A stretch of 64,000 nt of DNA, taken from NCBI GenBank assembly GCA_965229095.1, contig OZ245855.1, positions 1,240,001 through 1,304,000 of the forward strand, read 5' to 3'. The notes below the pieces were generated by a model. It ran no database searches and had not been told where the DNA came from. It worked only from the letters and a program-made list of their open reading frames with translations. Origin of the DNA: Taibaiella sp965229095 (GTDB lineage Bacteria > Bacteroidota > Bacteroidia > Chitinophagales > Chitinophagaceae). The translations under genes were made by a program, and so were the position numbers. Below are positions 46,602 to 54,492 of this stretch, piece by piece; position 1 is the first letter of the stretch, and every line of letters starts with the position of its first letter.

Positions 46602-47858
46602 ATGAAATCACGCTTGGCCTTTTTACTCTTTTATTGTGGATTGCTTATCCCTGCACCGGCAACAGCATCCGATACCACAAGAGTATTGTTCATCGGCAAT
46701 AGTTTTACTTATGTAAATATGGTGCCGGATATCATCAAAGGTTTGGCCCAACAAGGCAATATTCCCATGAGGTATGCCATGCATGCGCCCGGAGGTGCTA
46801 CAGTGGGTGATCTGGCACAAGGTACTTATGCACATATGGAAAACCCCGAAGTATACAACCTCATCCGGCAGGGCAATTGGGATTATGTAGTGCTACAGGA
46901 TAACCAGGGCCGCTTTATACGGGAGTATGGTGTTTTCAGCCCTTCGGCCAGGACTATAGAAGGACACAAGCGTATCCAGGATTCCACGCTGCATTATAAT
47001 CCCTGCGCCACTATGATCTGGTTTAGCGGATGGGCTTTCAAAAGCGGGGCGCCTCCTTATGGCAATACCGGTATCGAGCTTATGGACCGGATCGATGCCA
47101 ATTATAAATTCATGAACGATTCGCTGCACCAGATCATAGCACCTATCGGCTCGGCCTGGAAAAGGTCTGTTATCGCCAATCCAGGTGTCGACCTGTGGGA
47201 TGCCGATGAAGCACATGCTTCGCTTAGCGGAAGTTATCTTACTGCGGCTGTTTTGTTCAGTTCTATTTTCAAAAGAGATCCGGGACCGCTGGCATCCAAT
47301 AGCGGGCTGAGCGCCGCACAGGCAGCAGAGTTCCGCAGGATAGCCTATGAAACATTTATTGATAGCTTTGCCCGTGATAACGAAGAAGCTTTTACCTTAC
47401 CTTTATCTTATACTGCAGGGGCTTTGGTTACTACTGGAGGGTACACCAGCTACGAGTATTATAAAGACGGCGCATTGATCGCTACTACTGCAGGCAATAG
47501 CTATACCACGACTGCTAACGGCTGTTTCCAGGTAATTGCAAAAACAAGTAACGGTTGCTATCGCCGTTCCCGTCAACTTTGCCTGCAACCTACTTCCTTA
47601 TCCGAAGTAGCGAAGGAAGAAAATATATTCAGGGTTTATCCCAACCCGGCCCGGGATTATGTTATGCTTTCCGGCAATGATAAAAAACTGCCGGTATGGG
47701 TAACGATGTATGATTTACAAGGCAGACAAGTGTACCACGCTATGACAAAGGAGGAGCAATACAGGGTAGACCTGAGCGGCCTGGCTCCCGGATCTTATTT
47801 CATCCGCATCCAGACCCTGGCGCGGTCCTGGAAGACTACGTTGGTGGTAGTACGTTAA
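46602..47858 (+). CDS. secreted SGNH/GDSL-like hydrolase with T9SS type A sorting domain
   Basis: 418 residues from ATG 46602 (MKSRLAFLLFYCGLLIPAPA), a signal peptide; an ATG five codons upstream is possible. The catalytic domain begins VLFIGNSFTYVNMVPDII, with the GNSF block-I Ser of SGNH/DUF4886-like hydrolases. LQDNQGRF supplies the block-III Asn, and LWDADEAHASLSGSYLTA the D-x-x-H-type acid and base. A ~70-residue beta module with two Cys follows (TTTANGCFQVIAKTSNGCYR), then the T9SS tail (FRVYPNPARDYVML ... YFIRIQTLARSWKTTLVV). Probably an extracellular esterase or carbohydrate-ester hydrolase; substrate unknown. Confidence 0.85.
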   Translation: MKSRLAFLLFYCGLLIPAPATASDTTRVLFIGNSFTYVNMVPDIIKGLAQQGNIPMRYAMHAPGGATVGDLAQGTYAHMENPEVYNLIRQGNWDYVVLQDNQGRFIREYGVFSPSARTIEGHKRIQDSTLHYNPCATMIWFSGWAFKSGAPPYGNTGIELMDRIDANYKFMNDSLHQIIAPIGSAWKRSVIANPGVDLWDADEAHASLSGSYLTAAVLFSSIFKRDPGPLASNSGLSAAQAAEFRRIAYETFIDSFARDNEEAFTLPLSYTAGALVTTGGYTSYEYYKDGALIATTAGNSYTTTANGCFQVIAKTSNGCYRRSRQLCLQPTSLSEVAKEENIFRVYPNPARDYVMLSGNDKKLPVWVTMYDLQGRQVYHAMTKEEQYRVDLSGLAPGSYFIRIQTLARSWKTTLVVVR

Positions 47859-47882
47859 GGTTTTGTGCTGCTATAAATTGCA

Positions 47883-47910
47883 AAAGCCTGTTCCGGCGGG
47901 AACAGGCTTT
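47883..47910. terminator. strong bidirectional terminator
   Basis: AAAGCCTGTTCC and GGAACAGGCTTT pair perfectly (12 bp) around GGCG, between two convergent genes. Confidence 0.9.
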
Positions 47911-47929
47911 CTAAAAAAGTAACTGATCG

Positions 47930-49381
47930 TTACTGGTACAGGCCCAGCAGGTCTTTGAATTGATAACCCTCCGTAAACCGGTCTTTTCCCAGTTTCTTAT
48001 GCTCCGATAAGCCCCAGAGTAAAAATTCAGCCAGGAAAGAACGGTCCGCAGCCGGGATATCAGGCTGGTATTTTTGCAGGATTTGCTGCAAGGGTGCAAT
48101 CTCCGCCAATAATTTCTGGTATTCTTCTTCGGAAGCATCGTCCAGGAGTTCCAGTTCATTTTCGGTAAACCAGTCCATAAGCTCGCGGTAAGGGCTTCTT
48201 TCTTTGGGACGTTCCAGCTTTTCGATTTTGGGAAAGTAAGCAGCGAAAAGCGTACGGATCGCATTACCGATCAGGTGCGTAGCCACTGTAGCAGCGCCTT
48301 CCTGCTCGCCTTCATATACCAGTTCTATTTTCCCCGTAATGGCGGGAATAATACCCATGAAGTCGGAGAGCCTTATGGAGGTCTTCGTAAGGCCGGCGCC
48401 CAGAGCCCTTCTTTCGGCGGTACTCAACAGGTTTTCAAAGGCCGTGATGCTCATCCTGGCACTTACGCCGCTTTTGTAATCGATATACTCGCTGATCCGG
48501 GCCTCAAAGCCTATCTGTTCTATCAGGTCTTTGGCCAAAGAAGGCACATAGATCGCTTCGCTTTGACGGCCGTCGAGGTTGGCCTCCTGTTCGGTGATCG
48601 TACGGGCTATCTGTACCGTTTCAGGATAATGGGTCAGTATCTGAGAACCTATCCTGTCTTTTAACGGCGTTACGATACTACCCCGGTTGGTATAGTCTTC
48701 GGGATTGGCGGTAAACACAAATTGCAGGTCCAGGGGCATCCTTACTTTAAAGCCACGTATCTGTATATCCCCTTCCTGGAGTATGTTGAACAAGGCCACT
48801 TGTATCCTGGCCTGCAGGTCGGGCAATTCGTTGATCACGAAAATGCTGCGGTTGGCGCGGGGAATCATGCCAAAATGGATCACGCGATCGTCGGCATAAG
48901 ACAATTTCAGCGTAGCTGCCTTTATCGGGTCGATATCGCCGATGAGGTCGGCCACGGTAACGTCGGGAGTAGCCAGTTTTTCATAAAAACGCTCGTTGCG
49001 GTGCAGCCAGGCTATGGGCGTATCATCGCCCTTTTCTTCGATAAGGTCTTTGGCATAACGGGAGATCGGTCGCAGGGGATCGTCGTTGATCTCGGAGCCG
49101 GCCACATAGGGAATCCACTCGTCGAGCAAGTTTACCATCAGCCTGGCCAGTCTTGTTTTAGCCTGGCCGCGAAGGCCCAAGAGGTTAATATTATGACGGG
49201 ATAAAATGGCTCTTTCCAGTTCGGGGATAACGGTGTTTTCAAAACCCCATATGCCTTCAAAAGCGTTTTCCCCTTTGCTGATCTTCTCACGGAGGTTATT
49301 TCTTAATTCGTCTTTAATGCTTTGGGATTGGTATCCCGCTTTTTTCAAAGCGCCTAATGTTTTGATATGTTCCTGATTCAT
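47930..49381 (-). CDS. BchI/MoxR-like AAA+ ATPase
   Basis: 483 residues. Walker A is GLRGQAKT (69-76), the magnesium-chelatase/MoxR variant of the P-loop. Walker B is near IFVINELPDL, sensor 1 in QFVFTANPEDYTNRG, and an arginine-finger region in TPLKDRIGSQIL. The C-terminal ~200 residues (GVSARMSITAFENLLSTAER) form the lid and a helical tail. It is paired with a VWA-domain protein encoded 26 bp upstream, the usual ATPase/VWA chaperone or co-chelatase pairing. No porphyrin genes are near, so a MoxR-type remodelling role is more likely than metal chelation. Confidence 0.88.
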   Translation of the reverse strand: MNQEHIKTLGALKKAGYQSQSIKDELRNNLREKISKGENAFEGIWGFENTVIPELERAILSRHNINLLGLRGQAKTRLARLMVNLLDEWIPYVAGSEINDDPLRPISRYAKDLIEEKGDDTPIAWLHRNERFYEKLATPDVTVADLIGDIDPIKAATLKLSYADDRVIHFGMIPRANRSIFVINELPDLQARIQVALFNILQEGDIQIRGFKVRMPLDLQFVFTANPEDYTNRGSIVTPLKDRIGSQILTHYPETVQIARTITEQEANLDGRQSEAIYVPSLAKDLIEQIGFEARISEYIDYKSGVSARMSITAFENLLSTAERRALGAGLTKTSIRLSDFMGIIPAITGKIELVYEGEQEGAATVATHLIGNAIRTLFAAYFPKIEKLERPKERSPYRELMDWFTENELELLDDASEEEYQKLLAEIAPLQQILQKYQPDIPAADRSFLAEFLLWGLSEHKKLGKDRFTEGYQFKDLLGLYQ

Positions 49382-49407
49382 GTATTTACTTTTGGAGGGA
49401 ATGCTTT

Positions 49408-50526
49408 TTATTTAATCCTTTTTTTGCGGTTGGTTTCATAATCTTCAAATATCATTTCTCCCAGGCCTTTCAGGCCGGTATAGAAAGCCTTGCCCTGGTT
49501 GGCTTCGGTAAAATAATTGACGAACTGCTGCAGGTAAGGGTCGCTGGCAATCATAAAGGTAGTGATGGGGATATGCAGCTTGCGCGCCTGTTGCGCCATA
49601 TTGTAGCATTTGTCCACAATATAATCGTCGAGGCCCACACTGTTCTTGTAATAAGTGCCGTCCTGTTCCCTGATACAACTGGGCTTGCCATCGGTGATCA
49701 TGAATATCTGCTTGTTGGTATTGCGCTTGCGACGCAGCAGGTCCATCGCCAGTTGCAGACCGGCTACGGTATTGGTATGGTAAGGACCTACCTGCAGATA
49801 AGGCAGATCTTTAATGGCTATGGTCCAGGCATCGTTGCCGAATACAAGGATATCAAGGGTATCTTTAGGATAGCGTGTAGTAATCAGCTCGGCCAACGCC
49901 ATGGCTACCTTTTTGGCCGGGGTAATACGATCTTCACCATAGAGGATCATGCTGTGGCTGATGTCGATCATCAGTACAGTACTCATTTGTGCCTTGAATT
50001 GCGCATCTTCCACCACCAGATCCTGCTCGGTCAGCTTAAAGGCATCGGTGCCGTTATTGACCTGGGCATTCTTCAGGCTTTCGGTAAGGGAAATACGATC
50101 GAGGCCATCGCCGAAATGATATTCCCTGAATTCGCCGGTATGCTCGTCGCCGCTTCCTGCATATTTGGTTTTGTGATTGCCCGAACCGTTCTTTTTCAGG
50201 TTACCGAATATCTGGTTCAGAGCTTGCTGCCTGATGGCTCTTTCGGTTTTGGCTGTAATGCCTAAGCCGTTGGAGCCATCGTCTTTTACTTCTTCCCTGA
50301 TATAACCTTTCTTTTTCAGGTCTTCGATAAAATCGTCGATCGTATAATTTTCGTCGGTGAGCTTATATTCCAGGTCAAGCTCGCGCAGCCAGTCCAGCGC
50401 CTCGTCGAGATCGCCTGAAGTATGGGTAATAAGTTCGGTGAAAATTTCGAAAAGCTTGTCGAAAGGGGATATATAAGGCGCTTCATACTCTTTGAATATA
50501 AAGCCTTTCTTCCTTGCGTTTTCCAT
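49408..50526 (-). CDS. VWA-domain protein, partner of the AAA+ ATPase
   Basis: 372 residues from ATG 50526 (MENARKKGFIFKEYEAPYIS). Helical N-terminal half (~1-190, Lys/Glu-rich). The C-terminal von Willebrand A domain has MIDAS residues D-x-S-x-S in LMIDISHSMILYG, a Thr in GPYHTNTVAG, and the downstream Asp in MITDGKPSC. Layout matches the BchD/CoxE-like partners of MoxR/BchI ATPases. Co-transcribed with the ATPase 26 bp downstream; together they probably remodel or activate a metalloprotein or complex (family knowledge, target unknown). Confidence 0.87.
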   Translation of the reverse strand: MENARKKGFIFKEYEAPYISPFDKLFEIFTELITHTSGDLDEALDWLRELDLEYKLTDENYTIDDFIEDLKKKGYIREEVKDDGSNGLGITAKTERAIRQQALNQIFGNLKKNGSGNHKTKYAGSGDEHTGEFREYHFGDGLDRISLTESLKNAQVNNGTDAFKLTEQDLVVEDAQFKAQMSTVLMIDISHSMILYGEDRITPAKKVAMALAELITTRYPKDTLDILVFGNDAWTIAIKDLPYLQVGPYHTNTVAGLQLAMDLLRRKRNTNKQIFMITDGKPSCIREQDGTYYKNSVGLDDYIVDKCYNMAQQARKLHIPITTFMIASDPYLQQFVNYFTEANQGKAFYTGLKGLGEMIFEDYETNRKKRIK

Positions 50527-50726
50527 AATTGCCGTAAAATTAAAGTATCCGGTAACGTTGCTGTATAAATTTTGTATGTACAAGTATAAAGGAAGCATTA
50601 TGCGCCCGCTTGCGGAAATAATTGAGGTATGCAACTAATGATTTAAGTAATTATTTCCGTATTTATTTATAAAGCCGTTCAATAAGCCCATTAAATATAA
50701 GTGCTGAGCCTGCTGTGTAATTGAAA

Positions 50727-50734
50727 TACCTTTG
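50727..50734 (+). promoter_or_regulatory. Bacteroidota -7 box (TACCTTTG)
   Basis: A full TAnnTTTG match; predicted start ~50740, only a few nt before ATG 50744. No -33 TTG at 19 nt. Confidence 0.5.
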
Positions 50735-50743
50735 CTTCCTCAA

Positions 50744-51394
50744 ATGGCACGTTCAATCTTCTTCATTATCAGCCTGTTGTTTTGTTGCAATCTCCAGGTG
50801 GCCCGGGCACAGACGGATTGGAAGTTCGTGACCGAAAAGGAAGGAATAAAGGTTTATTCCCGGTCGGTGACGGGCTCCAAGGTAAAGGCGCTTAAAGTGG
50901 AATGTACCCTCAATACCTCGCTATCGGCCCTGGTCACTTTGTTGCTGGATGTGCCTGCGACAACCCAATGGGTGTACCATACCAAATCCTGTGTCCTGCT
51001 CAAACAAGTTTCACCCGCCGAGCTTTTCTATTACTCGGAAGTCAATTTACCCTGGCCGCTGGAGAACCGCGATTTTGTAGCGCATGTAAAAGTGAGCCAG
51101 GATAAGACAAGCAGGGTAGTGACGGTGAATGCGCCGGCCATACCGGGTTGGGTAGCGCCTAAAAAAGGGATCGTAAGGGTAAATCAATCCCTGGGCTTCT
51201 GGACTATAACGCCTTTGAACCAGGCACAGGTAAAGGTAGCTTACAGCCTGCAGGTCGATCCCGGCGGGGTAATCCCGGCCTGGGCCGTAAACCTGCTTTC
51301 TTCCCAGGGACCTATCGAGAGCTTTATCAAGATGAGGCAACATCTTCAATTACCGCGTTACCGGAATGCCGTCCTGGACTTTATCCAGAACTAA
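50744..51394 (+). CDS. exported START/SRPBCC-domain protein
   Basis: 216 residues starting MARSIFFIISLLFCCNLQVA, a signal peptide cleaved near ARAQ-TDW. The rest is a START-type lipid-binding helix-grip fold (WKFVTEKEGIKVYSRSV, LPWPLENRDFVAHVKVSQD, YSLQVDPGGVIPAWAVNLLS). Secreted START proteins in Bacteroidota are thought to bind lipid or sterol-like ligands in the periplasm. Monocistronic, followed by a serine hydrolase gene 84 bp on. Confidence 0.88.
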   Translation: MARSIFFIISLLFCCNLQVARAQTDWKFVTEKEGIKVYSRSVTGSKVKALKVECTLNTSLSALVTLLLDVPATTQWVYHTKSCVLLKQVSPAELFYYSEVNLPWPLENRDFVAHVKVSQDKTSRVVTVNAPAIPGWVAPKKGIVRVNQSLGFWTITPLNQAQVKVAYSLQVDPGGVIPAWAVNLLSSQGPIESFIKMRQHLQLPRYRNAVLDFIQN

Positions 51395-51478
51395 TGATAC
51401 CGCAGAAAGGAAATCTTCTTTACTTTGCAACGTTTTCTTCCACCAATAAAACCGGCAAAGTAATTGTTGCTCCGATCT

Positions 51479-52582
51479 ATGCAAAGTGCTTTTAATAGCT
51501 GCTATAAGCTCAGGCTTTTTATCGTTGCCCTGCTGGTCCTGGGCACCTTGCCGGCCAATGCCCAGCCACAAAGACAAAGGGTGAATAAGGTCGTCGACTC
51601 CTTTGTTAGCCACCTCAACTTTAATGGGGTAGTCCTTATCGCCAATAAGGGGAAAGTAGATTACTTGAAGTATGCGGGCATTGCCAACAGGCATTACGGT
51701 ATTCCCTATTCGGGGCAAATCCGCTCGGAGATATATTCGGTTACCAAGACCTTTACGGCTGTGCTGATCATGCAACTTTATGAAGAAGGCAAGATCGACC
51801 TCGATGCTGCTATATCGGCTTATTATCCCGAATACAAAGGGCCGGCCGCGCAAAAGGCTACGATAAGAAATCTGCTTACTTACAGCAGCGGCAGGGAGAC
51901 CACAGAAATGCAGATCGGTACTATTTCCGAGGCTTATGACCAGAACCTCTGGCCGGTCGATACTTTTATCAGCAGGTATTGTTCGGGAAAACTGGTCGAC
52001 ACACCAGGCACCAGGTTTAACTATAGCAACGGCGATTATATTATCCTGGGCAGGATCATTGAAAAAATTTGTAAAAAGCCTTTTGAAGCGGTGTTACAGG
52101 AAAAAATACTGACACCACTCAAGATGCGAAATACCGGTTACCGGCACCATACAGACATTATCCCGGATATAGACGAGGGGTATTACAACGAAGAGGGAAA
52201 TGTTACCGATTTGTATATGCCCACCAATCATTACATCGACAACCATTTTTCGGCAGGCGCTATGTATTCCACGGCACAGGACCTGCTGGTATTTGACCAG
52301 GCCATTTTTAACCATACCCTGCTCCGAAAAGCTACGGTTGACCTGATGCTGACACCATATAAACAATTGGAAGACGTAGCCATCGGCTTTTGGGTTTATC
52401 CCAAAGAAATAGGCAAGGTAAATACACTTTTGGCCGAGCGGCAAGGCAAAGGCTATGGTCATAACGCCAACTGGGTACACCTTATCGACAAGGACATAAC
52501 GCTGATCCTGCTTTCCAATACCGAAACGGCCGACCTGAACAAAATGCGGTTCAATATACTGGCTGCTTATCTGGGGCAATAA
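51479..52582 (+). CDS. exported serine hydrolase (class C beta-lactamase/DD-peptidase family)
   Basis: 367 residues from ATG 51479; a TTG five codons upstream is less likely. Signal peptide MQSAFNSCYKLRLFIVALLV with cleavage near ANAQ. The SxxK motif is S87-V-T-K90 (EIYSVTKTFTAVLIMQLY). The Y-x-N equivalent is YSNGDYIILG. The third motif region is around YGHNANW, which replaces the K-T-G triad by H-N-A, as in esterase-like members. Such proteins hydrolyse peptide or ester bonds in the periplasm; most in Bacteroidota are not resistance enzymes. Confidence 0.9.
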   Translation: MQSAFNSCYKLRLFIVALLVLGTLPANAQPQRQRVNKVVDSFVSHLNFNGVVLIANKGKVDYLKYAGIANRHYGIPYSGQIRSEIYSVTKTFTAVLIMQLYEEGKIDLDAAISAYYPEYKGPAAQKATIRNLLTYSSGRETTEMQIGTISEAYDQNLWPVDTFISRYCSGKLVDTPGTRFNYSNGDYIILGRIIEKICKKPFEAVLQEKILTPLKMRNTGYRHHTDIIPDIDEGYYNEEGNVTDLYMPTNHYIDNHFSAGAMYSTAQDLLVFDQAIFNHTLLRKATVDLMLTPYKQLEDVAIGFWVYPKEIGKVNTLLAERQGKGYGHNANWVHLIDKDITLILLSNTETADLNKMRFNILAAYLGQ

Positions 52583-52622
52583 CCACTCATCCTATACCAA
52601 TATAGTAAGCACAAAAGGCTTC

Positions 52623-53120
52623 TTAATCCCTTAGCCATTTAGTCATGAGGGGATAGGCGGGCAGGTTCAGTTTTTGAGATTGCCGCGGCTCTGCAGTCAT
52701 GCCGGCATATTGCAGCATAGGTACGCCAAAGTACTTTCCTTCTTCGAACTGGTCGGCCATCTCTTTACCTCCTCCCTTATAACCTTCATCGTGAAATACA
52801 AAATAGGGGTCTATGGCCAGGTGTTTGCAGGCGGCAAAAGACCAGGCAATAGCCATCATTTCCTCCGCGGCCCGTTCGGGCCTTTCGGCAATGGCATCAC
52901 CATTTAAGCTGGCCCGGTCTTGTGCCGGCACCGACGCGATATGGCCTGCTTCGTGCAGTACATCGCCGGGATATTGTAACCGTTCGGGGTCTATAATAAT
53001 GCTGCCTGCTTCGATAAGGATGCCCGGCAGGAAAGTCGCTTCCGCGATGCTGCGGTGTATGACCGGGATCCCGATCGAGCGGATAAAGGCAATGCTGCGT
53101 TCCAGGTATTGATCTTCCAT
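52623..53120 (-). CDS. HEAGH-motif putative metallo-protein
   Basis: 165 residues starting MEDQYLERSIAFIRSIGIPV, with H56-E-A-G-H60 in DVLHEAGHIASVP, the HExxH zinc-binding helix of metallopeptidases. A later acidic helix (ERAAEEMMAIAWSFAACKHL) could supply the third ligand Glu. No signal peptide; smaller than most zincin proteases. It follows ilvE by 29 bp on the same strand. I do not know the family name; proteolytic activity is inferred from the motif only. Confidence 0.75.
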   Translation of the reverse strand: MEDQYLERSIAFIRSIGIPVIHRSIAEATFLPGILIEAGSIIIDPERLQYPGDVLHEAGHIASVPAQDRASLNGDAIAERPERAAEEMMAIAWSFAACKHLAIDPYFVFHDEGYKGGGKEMADQFEEGKYFGVPMLQYAGMTAEPRQSQKLNLPAYPLMTKWLRD

Positions 53121-53149
53121 GATAAAGACGAAGATCGCATTTTCCCACG

Positions 53150-54229
53150 TTACACAGTAGTCCTGGCCGGAATAATATAATTCCAGTTAAAGACATCATG
53201 CTTTTGTCCTCTCCTGATAGCCTGCAGCTCTGCTTTCAACTGGTACAAGACTGCATCTTCTGATATATTAGTACGATACTGCTTACCATTGATCCCGATC
53301 ATTTCGATTACCGAAACCACAGCTGCGGTGCCTACTCCGAATGCTTCTACTTTTTTGCCTGCCTGGAAAGCCGCTTCCAGCTCATGATAGCTGAACATTC
53401 TTTCGGTAACTGTAATGCCGGATTTGCGGGCTATGGCGATCAAAGAGTCGCGGGTTACACCGTCCAGGATAGAACCGGAAAGGGGTGGGGTAATGAGGAT
53501 ATCATCTATAATGAACATCAGGTTCATGGTACCCGATTCTTCCAGGAACTCGTTGTGCTTGCCATCGGTCCAGAGCACCTGGTCGTAACCTTCTTCTTTG
53601 GCTTTTTGGGTGGGGTAAAAAGCCGCGCCGTAATTCCCGCCACATTTGGCCGCACCCGTACCGCCTTCCACCGCTCTTACATAGGCTGTTTCCACTTTCA
53701 CTTTAAGATTGCCGGAATAATAGCTGGCCATAGGCATACAAACAATGATAAACAAATATTCATCCGATGCTTTTACGCCTATACGCGGCTCCGAGGCAAA
53801 TACGAAAGGGCGGATATATAAAGAGCTGTCGGGCCTGTTGGGAATCCAGTCCTGTTCCAGTTCAATAAGGGTATGCAGGGCATCCATAAACAGGTTTTCC
53901 GGTATAGCAGGCATGCACATCCGGTCCAGCGATTTATTGAAGCGGTCGTGGTGTTTATAAGGACGGAAAACATTGATATTGCCATCTTCCAGCTTGTACG
54001 CTTTCAGTCCTTCGAATACGGTCTGGCCGTAATGCAGGCCCAGGGCTATCGGGCTTATGTTCAGGCCGTGAAAAGGTTCTATCCTGGCCTGCCCCCATTC
54101 GCCGTTTTTGTATTCCGCGATAAAAATATGGTCTGTAGGATTGTTGCCGAAAACAATATGGTCGAAATCATACCCGGTAATCCTGCTGTGGGTTACTTTG
54201 TTTACCGGAATCGTGGCGGTTGTGTTCAT
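53150..54229 (-). CDS. ilvE: branched-chain amino-acid aminotransferase
   Basis: 359 residues, a fold-type IV PLP enzyme. ALGLHYGQTVFEGLKAYKLE is the BCAT N-terminal signature. K195 in TGAAKCGGNYGAAFYP is the PLP Lys, EESGTMNLMFII the cofactor-binding Glu region, and ILDGVTRDSLIAIA the phosphate clamp. Length and motifs are those of the eukaryote-like/type II BCATs common in Bacteroidota. It interconverts Leu, Ile and Val with their 2-oxo acids, which also feeds iso-branched fatty-acid primers. Divergent from the gliding-associated protein gene. Confidence 0.95.
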   Translation of the reverse strand: MNTTATIPVNKVTHSRITGYDFDHIVFGNNPTDHIFIAEYKNGEWGQARIEPFHGLNISPIALGLHYGQTVFEGLKAYKLEDGNINVFRPYKHHDRFNKSLDRMCMPAIPENLFMDALHTLIELEQDWIPNRPDSSLYIRPFVFASEPRIGVKASDEYLFIIVCMPMASYYSGNLKVKVETAYVRAVEGGTGAAKCGGNYGAAFYPTQKAKEEGYDQVLWTDGKHNEFLEESGTMNLMFIIDDILITPPLSGSILDGVTRDSLIAIARKSGITVTERMFSYHELEAAFQAGKKVEAFGVGTAAVVSVIEMIGINGKQYRTNISEDAVLYQLKAELQAIRRGQKHDVFNWNYIIPARTTV

Positions 54230-54492
54230 TGCTTATTGCATTTAGGTTTTAGTATAGCCGGTTCTGTGATGATAAACAGGGTAACACGAGAACCGGAAGC
54301 GATACAAAGGTGGGACAATTATCTATACCAATACAGATACAATTTCAGCAATTTTAACCAATACAGTTTTTATTCTTTTTCCTGCTGGTACATACAGAAT
54401 GCATTACCCATTGAATTAATATTGTTCGGAAGTACATGATTCCCAACCAAACTTTATATCTTCATGTCTTCCATAAGAACCCACACAGGAAC

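Noticed and set aside
48275..49204. 129- and 160-residue frames opposite the AAA+ ATPase
   Set aside because: Antisense shadows; the minus-strand frame has Walker A and B motifs.
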